From: Actinernus sp. WN-2022
Taxonomy: Eukaryota; Cnidaria; Anthozoa; Actiniaria; Actinernidae
DNA length: 64,000 nt
Reading direction: 5' to 3'
NCBI GenBank assembly: GCA_030867875.1
Contig: JAOWCC010000064.1
Span: forward strand, 39,082,802-39,146,801
The notes below the pieces were generated by a model, which did not search any database, was not told the origin of the DNA, and saw only the letters and a program-made list of their open reading frames with translations. Both the position numbers and the translations under genes were made by a program. Of this stretch, positions 11,803 through 24,600 are shown one piece after another. Position 1 is the first letter of the stretch; each line of letters opens with the position of its first letter.

Positions 11803-12472
11803 CAATTTAGAAGTGCCATCCCTAATTTAGAAGTGCCATCCCTAATTTAGAAGTGCCATCCCTAATTTAGAAGTGCCATCCCTAATTTAGAAGTGCCAAG
11901 CCCAAGTTAGGAGTGCCGTGCACACGTTAGGAGTGCCGTGCACACGTTAGGAGTGCCGTGTACTGACAAGTTAGGAGTGTCGTGCACAAGTTAGGTGTGC
12001 CGTGTACAAGTTAGGAGTGCCGTGCCCAAGTTAGGAGTGCCGTGCCCAAGTTAGGAGCGCCGTGCCCAAGTTAGGAGTGCCGTGCACAAGTTAGGAGTGC
12101 CGTGCACAAGTTAGGAGTGCCGTGCACAAGTTAGGTGTGCCGTGCACAAATTAAGAGTGCCGTGTACAAGTTAGGAGTGCCGTGCCCAAGTTAAGAGTGC
12201 CGTGCCCAAGTTAGGTGTGCCGTGCACAAGTTAGGAGTGCCGTGCCCAAGTTAGGAGTGCCGTGCAGAAGTTAGGAGTGCCGTGCACAAGTTAGGAGTGC
12301 CGTGCCCAAGTTAGGAGTGCCGTGCACAAGTTAGGAGTGCCGTGCCCAAGTTAGGAGTGCCGTGCACAAGTTAGGAGTGCCGTGCACAAGTTAGGAGTGC
12401 CGTGCCCAAGTTAGGAGTGTCGTGCACAAGTTAGGAGTGCCGTGCCCAAGTTAGGAGTGCCGTGCGCTAAAT
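11803..12472. repeat. 20-bp minisatellite, about 33 units
   Basis: Tandem 20-bp units are in strict register. The first five or so read like TTTAGAAGTGCCATCCCTAA; the rest drift to AAGTTAGGAGTGCCGTGCAC or ...GCCC. Two higher-order variants (CAC and CCC) alternate irregularly. There are no spacers, so it is not a CRISPR array. It holds no open reading frame. Confidence 0.95.
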
Positions 12473-12754
12473 GCTTGTTATGTATACCGGCTTCAGAAAT
12501 CACTTTCCTAAAAAATTGATTCCATTTCCAAATGGGGAGTAAAATTTCATTTTATTTTTTCATTTCTTTATTTTGCCATAGATATAAATACCATGATTAC
12601 ATGAATATACGGTTGCAGGTGGCGGGGGAGCCCAAATAGAAACCATTAGGCTTATGTGATTTTGGGCTACCTCTTTGACAGCTGATTGTATTAAAACATT
12701 GTAGGAGCGGCGCGAAAGAACATGTATGGTAAAAAACAAGCATAGGACTAGTAT

Positions 12755-12980
12755 AGACTAATTAAACAAATAAATAAATAAAGTTGGGAGAAAAAGGGAC
12801 AGATTCAAAGATGGGAGAATAGATTTTCAGTTTCGAGTGAAACAAGGAGATGGTCGGGGCATTACGAATGTCGGAGCTCAGCGTGTTAAAGAATGTCTAT
12901 CACAAGTAAACGGGATCTATTTATGTCTGAAATGAAGCTTGATTTCGTGTTAGCCTCGTAAATAAAATAAAGATGCTATG
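12755..12980 (-). mobile_element. LINE reverse transcriptase C-terminal fragment
   Basis: A minus-strand frame contains FFNTLSSDIRNAPTISLFHS, the typical LWNSLP-D-RNA-T-SFK segment near the C-terminus of jockey/CR1-like reverse transcriptases. It is followed by a stop and an AT-rich 3' part. Upstream sequence is out of frame. The fragment is short and dead, and lies between gene A and the gene B tail. Confidence 0.6.
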
Positions 12981-13683
12981 TTGTCAGTATTGCGAGTCCG
13001 TGCGTGCGATATCCTATTTCAAGTAAACTCCAACTCGTTACTAAAAATCAAGAACTAACTTTCGATTACAGGAATATATGTATAGCTTTCAGAAAACAGT
13101 CTTCAAGTAAATTCTTGTCATTTAGTGGGCTTTAACCTGTCCATAGCGTTATTAGTATTAGCGCAGATCTGCACTGCAACCCATGCCTAATAAAGCTTAG
13201 GCGGCATTCAGAATGTTAATCACGGTGTGTTCGAGAATAAACGTGGAAATCTCTCATTATATTATTGAAAGAAATCAAGGAAAAAAGAAAGATGAACCAT
13301 GTACCAAACTCATCGATTTTTATCTTCTCCCATACTAGGTAGACAGTATTTACATCACTACAGGCTACACTATACTACAAATACCCATTCACACTAAAGC
13401 TAAACATGTAAAATTATAATAATAATACCTGTTCACGCGCATGCGCGCTGCTGCTAAACATGTTTCAAACTGATCTTCCTTACCTGAACCTGTTCGAGGT
13501 AGTTAACGTTTTAACCCTGCCTTACTAAATACATCCAAGATAAACACAGATAAACACTGTTTAATTATACAGGTTTAGTTGGTGGTTTTTACGGCTTTTG
13601 ATTTACTCTGGTCCTAGAGATTTTCTAAAAAGCTACGGAAAGAATATAATTGTACCGCAAAGCTCGCGCGGCCCGCTAGCTAT

Positions 13684-13784
13684 TAGTCTCCCTCGCAGCC
13701 TCTTTTAGTGTCGGGCTCCCTGTGCTCCCTCCCCACAAGGGAGCACAGGGAGCCCGACACTAAAAGAGGCTGCGAGGGAAACTA
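13684..13784. repeat. Near-perfect palindromic MITE, 9-bp target duplication
   Basis: Arms of about 45 bp flank an 8-base loop; TAGTCTCCCTCGCAGCCTC pairs with GAGGCTGCGAGGGAAACTA. The 9-bp direct repeat GCTAGCTAT borders both ends (13675-13683 and 13785-13793). It shares TAG...CTA ends and 9-bp duplications with elements at 18268 and 19629, and probably 29272. The transcript would fold into a long hairpin. Confidence 0.85.
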
Positions 13785-13793
13785 GCTAGCTAT

Positions 13794-14949
13794 TAGCAGA
13801 GAGAAGAAGAGAAAACCTCTGTCATAATATATATATATATTTAGGCAAGCAGAAAAGTGGAGTTCCCAATTATCTGAACTGAGGTAACGACATATATATT
13901 ATATAAAGAGAAAACAAAGACAAAAACACAAAAATAATTGGTAGAATCAAGGGAAATCAGTACAAAAGGTTTGTAAGAAAAAGGAAGATAACGGAACATG
14001 AAAGAAAAAAGAAGCAAAAAGAAGATCATTAGCAACTTGCCAAGATTTTGATGCGAGTCGCCTGGTCACTTCAACAGTGCGCGCGCAGGTGTAGTACTTT
14101 TTCAGGCACGTCGTCGTTTACTCGGGCGCGCGTCGGGATTCGGGCGCGAGAGAAACCGGAAGTCAGTATTTTGTGCTCTCATTCTATATCTATGCGAGCG
14201 CTCTGATTGGCTTACAGACTCAAAAATCTATTGTGCCGGTAAACACATAGAAATCGGCACGCCTGCTTGCGTTGTCTCATAGTTATATCATAAAAGCAAT
14301 AGACCACACACCTGCTTGCCGGCTCTCCTGTAATTTTTTTCGGTCGTTTCTTTTCGGATTGGGTCACCTGTGGCACGCATTTCTTGTGTTCTCCCAACAT
14401 CCCGCGTGTTTTATTTTGCCAGTACACACTTTGCAATGTGTGTTATATTACTTGACACCGCTCGCGGGAGCTTCGCTATGATATATTTCACAACTGTAAC
14501 GTACACGAAAGTGAGATTAGATACATTTTCCTTCTTCTCGCTGTTTCGCAGCTCGCTGGCCGCGCACACTTCATGGCTTAACTTCAGTCTTTCTGTAGCT
14601 ATTTAGAAACCCTGGTACCAGAATAGTATTGGTTAAATCGTCAGTATTAGCACACCACCACGAAGTTTACATCATTAGCAAACCGGCTCCAACCACAAAT
14701 AGTGGTTGTCATGTAGGTTTGCAAAATAATCATTTATAGAACATGAATGTAGAATAAATTACATGTATCGTAATGATCATAGTTGTTTTTTTATTGTAGA
14801 AAGGTATCATATATAAATGTTTTATTTTTACAAGAAATTCAAATAACAAATTGCTATGTTCTAGCTATTTTTTGTTACATGGCATGATAAATAGCACTGA
14901 TCACTTGCAACTGAGGATTATTGGCTAATAGATCAAGATTTTAATTTCT
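13794..14949. other. Region downstream of the gene B tail, no gene seen
   Basis: No exon or protein domain was recognised. It should include the 3' UTR of gene B. A minus-strand AATAAA (plus-strand TTTATT at 14821-14826) lies about 315 bases past the gene B stop and is a candidate polyadenylation signal. Its use is inferred. Confidence 0.35.
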
Positions 14950-15117
14950 GAATTAACTTATTACCACCATATTAATATTGCAGTGATTGATATTCAGAGC
15001 ATGGGTTTACGAGTTCAAGAGGCTCGTAAGTGCTGTTAATTGTAGTATTCTGCTCAGCGCAGGTCTGCGTCACATCCACTGATGAAGGACAATTTTCTTA
15101 AGTCTGCTGCGCAGCTG
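14950..15117 (-). pseudogene. Partial tandem copy of the gene B tail exon
   Basis: About 167 bp repeats the 3' half of the tail exon plus 3' flank. Both copies share GAATTAACTTATTACCACCA at the junction and the codons around the last two tyrosine motifs. In this copy the codon for the tyrosine in QTYENC reads TAA, so it could not encode the full tail. It lies directly downstream of the genuine stop, within the probable 3' UTR. Confidence 0.85.
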
Positions 15118-15138
15118 AATTAACTTATTACCACCATA

Positions 15139-15513
15139 TTAATATTGCAGTGATTGATATTCAGAGCATGGGTTTACGAGCTCAAGAGGCTCGTAATTGC
15201 TGCTAATTGTAGGATTCTGCTCAGGGCAGATCGGCGTCACATCCACTGATGAAGGACAGTTTTCGTAAGTCTGCTGCGTGGCTGAAGCTACAGAATATGC
15301 TCTAGTTGATGCATCCAATGCCTGGTAATGAAGTTGATCTGAATGCCAGGTCTCATCGGCAGGAATCTCGTATGGATACGGGTCACCCTGATCATCCACG
15401 TGGTCTCCATTCTGAGGCAATGATTCTCTTGGGGAACCAACGGACTCGTGTTCGGGGTTCCTTGTAGAACGTGCTGCTACCGTTGTGAGGCCACTTGATA
15501 TTTCGACTGCATC
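15139..15513 (-). CDS. Gene B exon 8: tyrosine-rich cytoplasmic tail
   Basis: The exon is 375 nt, phase 0, with acceptor TTGTTAG and stop TAA at 15141-15139. It encodes residues 342-465. The tyrosine motifs are YPYEIP, LHYQAL, AYSVA, TYENC (a YxN, Grb2-type site), SNYEPL and SEYQSL, ending in a final Tyr. YEPLELVNPCSEYQSL is YxxL-x8-YxxL, within the ITAM definition, and three of the sites also fit the ITIM rule. A degenerate partial copy follows in tandem at 14950-15117. Confidence 0.88.
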   Translation of the reverse strand, partial: DAVEISSGLTTVAARSTRNPEHESVGSPRESLPQNGDHVDDQGDPYPYEIPADETWHSDQLHYQALDASTRAYSVASATQQTYENCPSSVDVTPICPEQNPTISSNYEPLELVNPCSEYQSLQY

Positions 15514-18500
15514 CTAACAAAGTAAATTACCAAAACAGGAGATAGTTTTACATTAATCTGAAATAATAATAATAATATATATTTATTTATATAGCGCATT
15601 TATATATGTCCAAAAGCGCTTTACAATATTACAATGATTATAATAGCTCAATCAGTTATGAATGTTACGTGTAATGACTAGACTAGACTAGCAAACTAAA
15701 CTAACTAGCTAAGCTAACTAAACTAATTATAGGATAAATAATAAGTAAATAGCATTCATAGATGTAACTTAAGTTGCTGAATAACTCTATTAGTTATGAA
15801 TGTCAAGACTGAACTAACGTGATTAAATAAGATAAATAATAATGGATAGTTTAATAAAAATATATAAGAACATATAAGAATAGATTCAAATTTAAAATAA
15901 CCAATGCTAACAGAATGCATTCTTGGACAGAGGTGTTTTAAGTTGCTGTTTAAAGCTTGGTAACGAATTACAAAGCCTAATGCTCTATGGCAATGAATTC
16001 CATAAGGTAGGCGCAGCATATGAAAAGTCTCTATAGCCATAAGAACGAAGATTGTATAGTGGAACAACTAGGCGCTTACTAAAAGACGATCTTAGATTAA
16101 TGATTAATGAAATATCATATATTTGTTTATCATGAGTTCGACCAATCAGCAATCAGAGCAACTTAATGATGCAGGAAAAAAAGGAGAAAAAAGAAAACAG
16201 GACGAAAGCAAACTAGTTGGAATTGTTTTTATGTTACGCTATATCTTTCCTTGCTGAAGTTGTGAGAGAAGTATCTATATACATTTGCCAAAACCATAGA
16301 CCTAATTAATAAATGAGTATTTCTGTTTGAATAGTTTATTACTTGCACAGAAATCGTTATAATTGCCAAGAACATCTCCATTGAGGGTCGCAAATCTTGT
16401 CATATTATTTCGCAACAAATAGCACGAGAATAGACCTTTCCCGCATCCGCTCCAATGCCCACGAACAATGGCACCAAGTCGAGGTTGGAGTAGATATTTT
16501 CATACATTTGCTGTATTTTTTTCTACCCCAATCTCGACTTGGTGCCATTGTTCGATCGAATGCGGGAAAAGACTATTGAAAACAAATCGTCCCTTTTACT
16601 AGTGGTTATTGTTTAATGTCGTAATCTGGATGTAATTGAAATTGTACTTACAGTGTCGATCACATCGTCGTACGCAATAGTACGCATAGTTCTACAACAG
16701 ATTGGACAAAACAAATTAGTCTATGTATATGTAATTTTTGAAATACAACTAAACTAGCAATAGCTATGACTGCATTCATTATATTTGGAGGCTTACACAG
16801 AGAGTATATAGACTAACGTCCAAATAACCTTAAATTAATTAAATAATAATTACAATAATTACATCTGAGTTTAAAGGGTTGTTTTTGTATTCGCACACAT
16901 GGTGTGGTGCTATCTTATCTCGGCCTGGATTTTGACGCTATTTCTATATAACATACATTCGAAAATGTATTTTGCTATTTCTTTCTGTATAGCTGGTTGT
17001 TTGATTGGAGGGTTAATAAGAAATAAAAATATATCATTGTCAGCCATACGGTTCATCTTATATTTAGTTTGCTTTTCTATACTGGATAAAAGAATATTCC
17101 TTTTTTCACGGTATAGAGGACATTTTATCAAGAAATGCATCTCATCCTCTATGCCGTTTTTGCATATTTGGCATATTCTTTCTTCGAGTTTTTTATATGG
17201 TTTTGTGTACCGCCCAGTTTCTATTTCTAATTTGTGGTTACTTATTCTTAATTTTGTAAGTGCTATTCTATGGTTAGATTATGTCAATTTTGTGTGACTC
17301 CCCCTCCCCCCCCCCCCCCCCCCCAAATAAAAGCTTATTATTTTAGCATCCTCCTCTAAATCGGTCTAGTAAGATCTAGTAAGCAAAGAGGTAAGGGTTA
17401 TCAAATAAACACATTAAAAATGACAATACTAGAATCAATGTTTAATATAAACAGTGCTTAAAGGATCTACGTCAATCGAATTGAACCTTCAAGGTTCTTT
17501 AAAACAAAACAACAAAAATAACACCCTGATCGGCCATGAGATAGAAGAGAAATAAATTCCATGCGAATGTCCTGATATGCTATTGAAACGAAAAGCGTAT
17601 CATTTGGGTGTTAACAGTACTTTTTCATCCTACAGATCTTGATCGCAGAGCCGTATAACAAAGTCTTACCAACTGTGACCTGAATAACAGAACTCACTTA
17701 CCGCACTCTGTCTTTTGTGCCTGGAATACAACATGACAAACAATAATAAGATTCGGTACATTTTTTATGCAAAATGTATCGTACAAAATAGTAGTTTTTA
17801 ATCGTACTCGGTGCATGCATCGTCAAATGAAACCAAAGTGGATTTGTAGACAATAGGCATATAGCCAGACAGAAGTAGATCACCTATTTTACAGTATAGT
17901 TCTACCTAACATTACCTATGGCCTTTCAGTTTATGCTGCATCTGATGCAGAACTTACTACCATTCGGTGTTTTTTAGATCGTTGTTTCAAACGTAAATAT
18001 ATCTAAGCATATTAAGGTACATAGTCTGTTAGAGAGACAGGATAAGCAGATATTCAACAAAGTTAGAAAACTGGAGCTACATCCCATGAATGATCTCCTT
18101 CTGAATGCTAAAGTTACTCAATATAATCTTAGAAAGAAGCATAGTCTACTCCCTAAAGTTAATACCTCACGCTGGAAGAACTGTTTCATTAATCATCTCA
18201 TTTTTAAGTATAACTTGGCTGTCTAATCCTTTAATTGTCACCTATTGTAACCTCGCATGCATAGTTCTAGCCTGCGGGGGTGGCCGCTTCTTGTGTGCTC
18301 ACCCAGCGGGCTTCCCTTGTTTGGGTGGGCCCGTTCGGTGAGCGCGCAACGGGCGGCTGCTTTCGCAGGCTAGCATAGTTGTATATATTAATAAATAGAT
18401 CAGATGTTAGGAATTATATTCTAGAATTTTACTTGCATTTTTAGATTTTTACTTGACTTTTTATATTAGTTACTTAATTTAACATATGATTGCAACAGTA

Positions 18501-18637
18501 TTATTATCAGTATCATTAACAGTATTTAATATGTATTTGTACACAATTGTATTTGTATTTAGAATATAATTAGTATTCCGTATTTTATTAGATTAAATTG
18601 TAACATATGATATGTATTTTATCAATGAATTAAAGAC

Positions 18638-18668
<31 letters not shown>

Positions 18669-21600
18669 GAAAGGTTAAATCAAATGTATACAGCCTTCTT
18701 CTTTAGCAAAGATGTAGATGCAAAGCGTGAAATTAATGAGCAAACGTAGCCGATCACTAACTGGCTAAGTAAGTAAATCAACAGACTTGCGCGATTCAGG
18801 AAAAAAATCCAGCCTCCTTCGATAATAGACCTCTTTAGCTTGGCTCAATGTCCCATTTCAAATCTTTCGGTAATAATATTCTTTGTGCGAAGTATTTCAT
18901 ATCATCGTATCTTCTCATGCGTTAACCAGAAATAAAAGAAACAATACACAAGGGGATGGTCACGTGATCTGAAATGGGACAACATTGAGAATATTACATC
19001 ATTAATTCAATTGCGGCTGGTGTTGTCAGCGGGAACTATATTAATATAACTTACCTCTTCGACGTATTCTCCAGATGTAAGCCATTAACCCAACAATACA
19101 TATCAGCAATATAGTGATGACGGTTAGACAGGCAGCAAGAACAGTCGTATCTAATACAAATAGATTTATATCAGAAAAGCAGTTTTCGCTTTATCAAATT
19201 AACTCTGTAGCAAGAGCAAGGAACCAAGTCTCTGGTTCCTGCTTTTAAGTAATATATACTTCCAAGAAAGCATAAGGGAGAGAGGGAATCTCTAATACAC
19301 GAGCTTGTGCGATGCTGAGAAGTGCTCGAGTGCGCGACAATGATTGTTGTCGTGCGCTGCGTACTTTGCTTCAGCTGCTTCCTGTTACTAAAAAAATGTT
19401 TTATTATACATTATAATCGCACACCGCTGCGCGCTACACGATTCGCTCTCTTATTTATGTTCTTTTGATACCTCTTATTACCCGAGTGCGAGGTTCGTAC
19501 CGTAAGTGCGAAACACGTAGGCCATAAAAAGGGAACAAGATCCATAACTTACGGTACGGACCGAGCAAACGAGGTTAATAAGATGTTTATTATACAGCTT
19601 CTACATTTTCTTGGAGGCCGAAAGTGGATAGCCTCCTTTGCAGGCGTCCTTAGTGGGGAGGGAGTTTAGGACCGACACTAAGGACGCCTGCAAAGGAGGC
19701 TAGAAAGTGGACGGAGGCCGGTCTGTACGGGAAGCACTGCACATTGACCAATCATAGCTCGCGAAATTACTTAGCTAAAAACGAGTATCAACCAGCTTAT
19801 AGACCCTTTGCACGTGACGTCATAGCCGCCATGTTGGTGTACAGTTAACAATAGATTCTTCGTTAGCTTCTTTTGTTCTGTACACCAACATGGCCGCCAT
19901 GCCCTTTGTCATTTGAATCTCTGGGGATTGAGTGCAAACCATCTATAGTAAGTTCTCCTCGAGCTTCAAGACATTCTGCAGCAGTCTGTGACGAGTCTCA
20001 AGGGCGTGTGCCATCAAAACGTGTTGGCTACTAAAAACAATGTTACATCAATAAATTCATCTCGTAAAAAATTAATATTGTCGCTAAACACATTTAGTAC
20101 AATGACGTTACCATGACGTGTATCTTTATTATACACATTGGTATTTCCTGCGGGGTCCGTTATCGGTCTTGTCGACGTTATCGGTCTTGTCGACGTTATC
20201 GGTCTTGTCGACGTTATCGGTCTTGTCGACGTTATCGGTCTTGTCGACGTTCTTGTCGATGTTGTCATTTGTCTAGGACTTGATGTACGTTTTTGAACTG
20301 AAAAAAAGAAAGTAAATTTAATAATTTTAGCTCTAGGCTTCGTGAACTAATCATTATAGGAACACAACTACAACGAAAAAGTACCATTTCAATTTGCCAC
20401 CTTCTATAGTGTCAAAAGTAAAAAACATCCCCAAATGAGCAAGTTAAGCCACAAATTTTTAGGAGAGTTTACCGGTAACATCCTGTCAACCATTACTGGA
20501 GGCCGTTCCCTTCAGCGGAAGTGATGTCATACGCGCAACACGACAGCCAGCGTGGCTACGTTTTATGTACACTATTTCGCGCGAACCTCGCAAGAACAAA
20601 TACAACTTTCTTCTTGTGTACGAGAAGACGTTTTTAGTAGAAATATGCCTCCAAGGCGTTGTGTTGTGCAGGCGAGCGTTGCGCGTATGACATCACTTCC
20701 GCTGAATAAAGGAACGGCTTCCAGTAAAAGCGGATGTTTAGATTCAATACTTGGAGTTAAAAAATAGGACTTCCCGTCGTGGTATCGAAAAACGATTTGG
20801 CCTGGTAATAATATAGACTGAGACTCTACTGTATGTATAGGCCACATTTATAGGTCAACATTTGATCGTAGTGGCACTAGCTTTAAGAGCTGTAACATTA
20901 TTGTGGTCTTTTATCTGAGAATTGTTGTTTGTTCTTTTATTGTGTTACAATAATATGCCGACTTAGCAGTGACATTTTTCAGATGTTAACAACACAAACA
21001 CTTATCGGAAGAAAAGTTACCTGAAAAAACCACCTCCCCTTGCCATGATGTCTTGCCGGCAATATTTGTTGCTTCACATCTATAAGTACCTGCATCCTTT
21101 ACAGTAACTTGTGATACGGTATATTGACTGCTGTTAGTTCCTTGACTCACTATTGCTCCATCTTTTGTCCAAACCACAGTTGGGGCTGGTTTTCCAGATG
21201 CTTTACAGTCCAGCGACAAGGAGTCGCCTGTGTTGAAACCAACACTAGTCGAACATGGTGTCGTAGTGAATTTGGGAGCAACTGAAAGATGCCAAATAAA
21301 ACCCTCTAAACCATTTTTATAAAATAGATTCGCTACACGCGCTCGGATTGGATGAAAGCCGTGTTTCTATAACTCTTTATAATATATACGATACTGAGTA
21401 CGCGCGCTCTGATTGGCTAAAAAGCCATGTTTTATCATAGTATATAACATGGTTTGCCGTGTTTTATTGTTTTCAACTGGCGGTTTCCTTTCATCGCGCG
21501 TGTAAATATATATTATAAAACAGATAAAGAAGCCTTAAACCATGTGTTATACTATCATAAAACACCATGCTCTCGTCATTTGAGAACATTCGAGAAATGT

Positions 21601-24600
21601 TGAAAGCAAGCGCCTTCGGTTTGTGCTTTAATATTTTTCTCATGCATGTTCTCAAATGCCCATCGTGTTTTATGTATAGTTTAATAAACGACCAGGGGTG
21701 CAGCCCGAGAGTTTTTAGATCTGATAAAACACGTGCTGCGAGTTTATTAAACGGCTTCAAAAACATTACTTCTAAAAGATAATAAATTTCAGAAATTTAG
21801 ATGAAAAGCGAATAAATGTTTGTTTATAGCTACGTTGTGCGTCACTAACATGCGCAGTTGGAATATGGAGCGAAAATTTGGGTCCCATAATATTAGGCCG
21901 GTTGTGTATGAATAACTATGAGCTAAGGGGCCTTTGTCTTCGAGCTCCTAGAGTCATTGCACTTAGACCGTTGGTTGAGCAACCCTGAGTCTGATCTTAT
22001 GAACTGAAATTTCCCGTTAGGGTCTTTTTAAGGACTTTCACTATACGAGTGAGGGTCTTTATAAAGATTCACGGTTAAGTCGATTGACTAGGAGGGTCTT
22101 TATACGATTTTCACTGTACGAGTGTGAACAAAGGAAAAAGGCCTCAACCATGAAGTTTTATATAGGGCCACACTCGTACAGTGAAAAGTTGTATAAAGAC
22201 CCTTGCGTTTTATCGGGTATAAAGGAGCATGCACGTGTGTGATTCGATCGCTTCATCTGATTGGACCAAATGCTCATGAATTATTCATGAGTTTTTGAAG
22301 ATAGTATAAAACATGGCGAAGGCTTCTTTATTTGTTAAATGGAACACGGTAAATATTTCTATTTCTTAAATAACTAATAAACAATACTATACTATGCGTT
22401 TAATAATCTCCGAAGCTCAGGGATCGACCGTGCAATGTCACGAAACCGAGAAACAGTGCAGTATGGATAAAATTGACATATAATGCCGATTTAAATTAAC
22501 TACTAACAATTAATGAGAAAAGTACATGTATGTTTCAAAAAGCGTTTTTTTTTAACAAACGTATGAATCCATGACATACACATAAAAATTATTCAGAACG
22601 AGCTACAGAATACGAACATGCAGACTGCGACTACTCTCTTTTTCCTCCATCGATTGTGTAATATTATAACAATGCATGCTTGCGTGCACTATTTTTCCCA
22701 CCCGCTCGACCCGAGTTGATAGAGATGGCACTGCTTATAAAGTCTACAGTATGCGGCAAGAAGAAGTAATATATTAAACACGAGTGTTTGACCGTGGTAT
22801 CAAAACACCGAGAAAACAAATACATATCTAGGGGCGCAGTTTTTGATATGGCTTCTCAAACAATACCTGTATGCCATTAGGAAGTATTGTTCTCCTGGTA
22901 TTTTGCTGCATACAAATATTGATCACAACTGAGGCTTGTCATTTTTAAGCCCGGCGGGCCAAACTGTCGAACATTCCTGGAGTGCACGATCCAACGTTTT
23001 GGATGAAAATGTTGGAATGGTGGCAAAATGCAGTCAAAAATTTGATCGAACAAAAGTAAACTTCATCTAATAATTTGATCAACAAAAATGTTTGTTCCGT
23101 TTAAACCCATTGAATTCCACCACAAATCGTATAATTATATCGTCGTACTTTATTTCCTTGAATCTCGTATATTGATTTCCGTGTTACTTGATAATTATTC
23201 AATCTGAAACAAATCATGAGTCGCTGGTTATCTTGTGCTAGTATTCTGTACAATAATATAATAGGCGAAATCAATGCGAATCACTTACTTCTGTGGCGGG
23301 TATTAATTCTCCTTTAGTTTCCAGGTTAGCTTACAGTTTTCTCTGATCCTTTCGTTTCCAGGTTAGCTTACAGTTTTCTCTGATCCTTTCGTTTCCAGGT
23401 TAGCTTACAGTTTCTCTGATTACGGGTTAGCTCTCGCAGTCCTTGCTCTTTCTGTTACGGATTGCGTAAACACTGACTATGCGTGCGATATCTGACCTAT
23501 TAAATGTCAATCAAGATCAATCAAATATAATAACAAAACTTATCGGAACATTCTCCGCCCCAAAAAGGGCGTAGTCCTTTTCCTCTAATTGACGTCAGAT
23601 CTGCTTCTCCTGCATTGTTCAGTTATATCCCTCAGCTGGGTAGATTACGGCGATCTTGGTCACCGGTCTGTTGTATTCGCCTTCTGTCATGCGGCTATGT
23701 CGACTCCTTTGCGCATTCTTGATCCAGAACATTTCTGCTGTCTTTAGCTCTTCGGATGCTAATGGACCCTCTACTCCTTCTTGGCCGTGTTTTCTCAAGC
23801 GTATCTTCTTTGCTAGTCTCTAGATACGTGCTGTAACTCGAATCAGTATCCTCCAATTTGAAAACGATTCGGGATCGATTGGTCTTTCTGCGGCGCTTAC
23901 TTGGTAGACCGTTTCTACTCGACGGCGTTCCATATGCTCTTCTGAGACCGGTTGCTCTACTTCTTGGGGCCAGAACTCTGTTGGTCGTTGCAGGAACTCC
24001 GGCCCGTCACTCCATCTTCCCGCGAGGTTGCTGACGTGAATTCCTCTCGACACATCATCTGCTACATTGACCTCTCCCGGGGTGTGTCTCCATTGACGTG
24101 GGTTCGAGTTGCTCTGTATTTCTCCTACTCGTGACGATACGAATGGCTTGAACATACGTGACTGACTCTGGATCCAGGCTAGCGTGATTGTGCTGTCCGT
24201 GAAGAAGTAGACGTCTTGAAACGGTATTCTCGATTCTTCCTGCACGGTTTTCGCGAGGCGCGATGCTAGAACTGCGGCCTGCAGTTCTAGGCGTGGGATA
24301 CTCAGCTGCTTTAAAGGCGCTACTCGTGATTTGGCTGCAACTAGTTTAGCTTCGTACGTGCCGTCGCTCTTTCAGGTCCTAATGTATGCACATGCTCCGA
24401 AAGCTTCTTCAGATGCGTCAGAAAAAACGCATAGTGCTGGCGCGTCTGTAGCCTCATCAACGAATAACAGGTGTCGCGGGAATGTGACGCCATTGAGTTC
24501 CGTCATCTCCTTGAGTAGCTTGAGCCACTTTTCCTGGATTGCTGGTGGGAGTTCATCGTCCCAGCCTACTCCAATCTGCCACAGCTCTTGCATTCCTATC

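Noticed and set aside
11803..12472. Possible CRISPR-like array of 20-bp repeats
   Set aside because: Units are directly adjacent with no unique spacers, and the context is eukaryotic; it is a minisatellite.
20014..20268. 84-codon ORF over the stalk exon read as a standalone gene
   Set aside because: The real coding part is a spliced exon (20297-20112); the ORF runs through the donor site into the intron.
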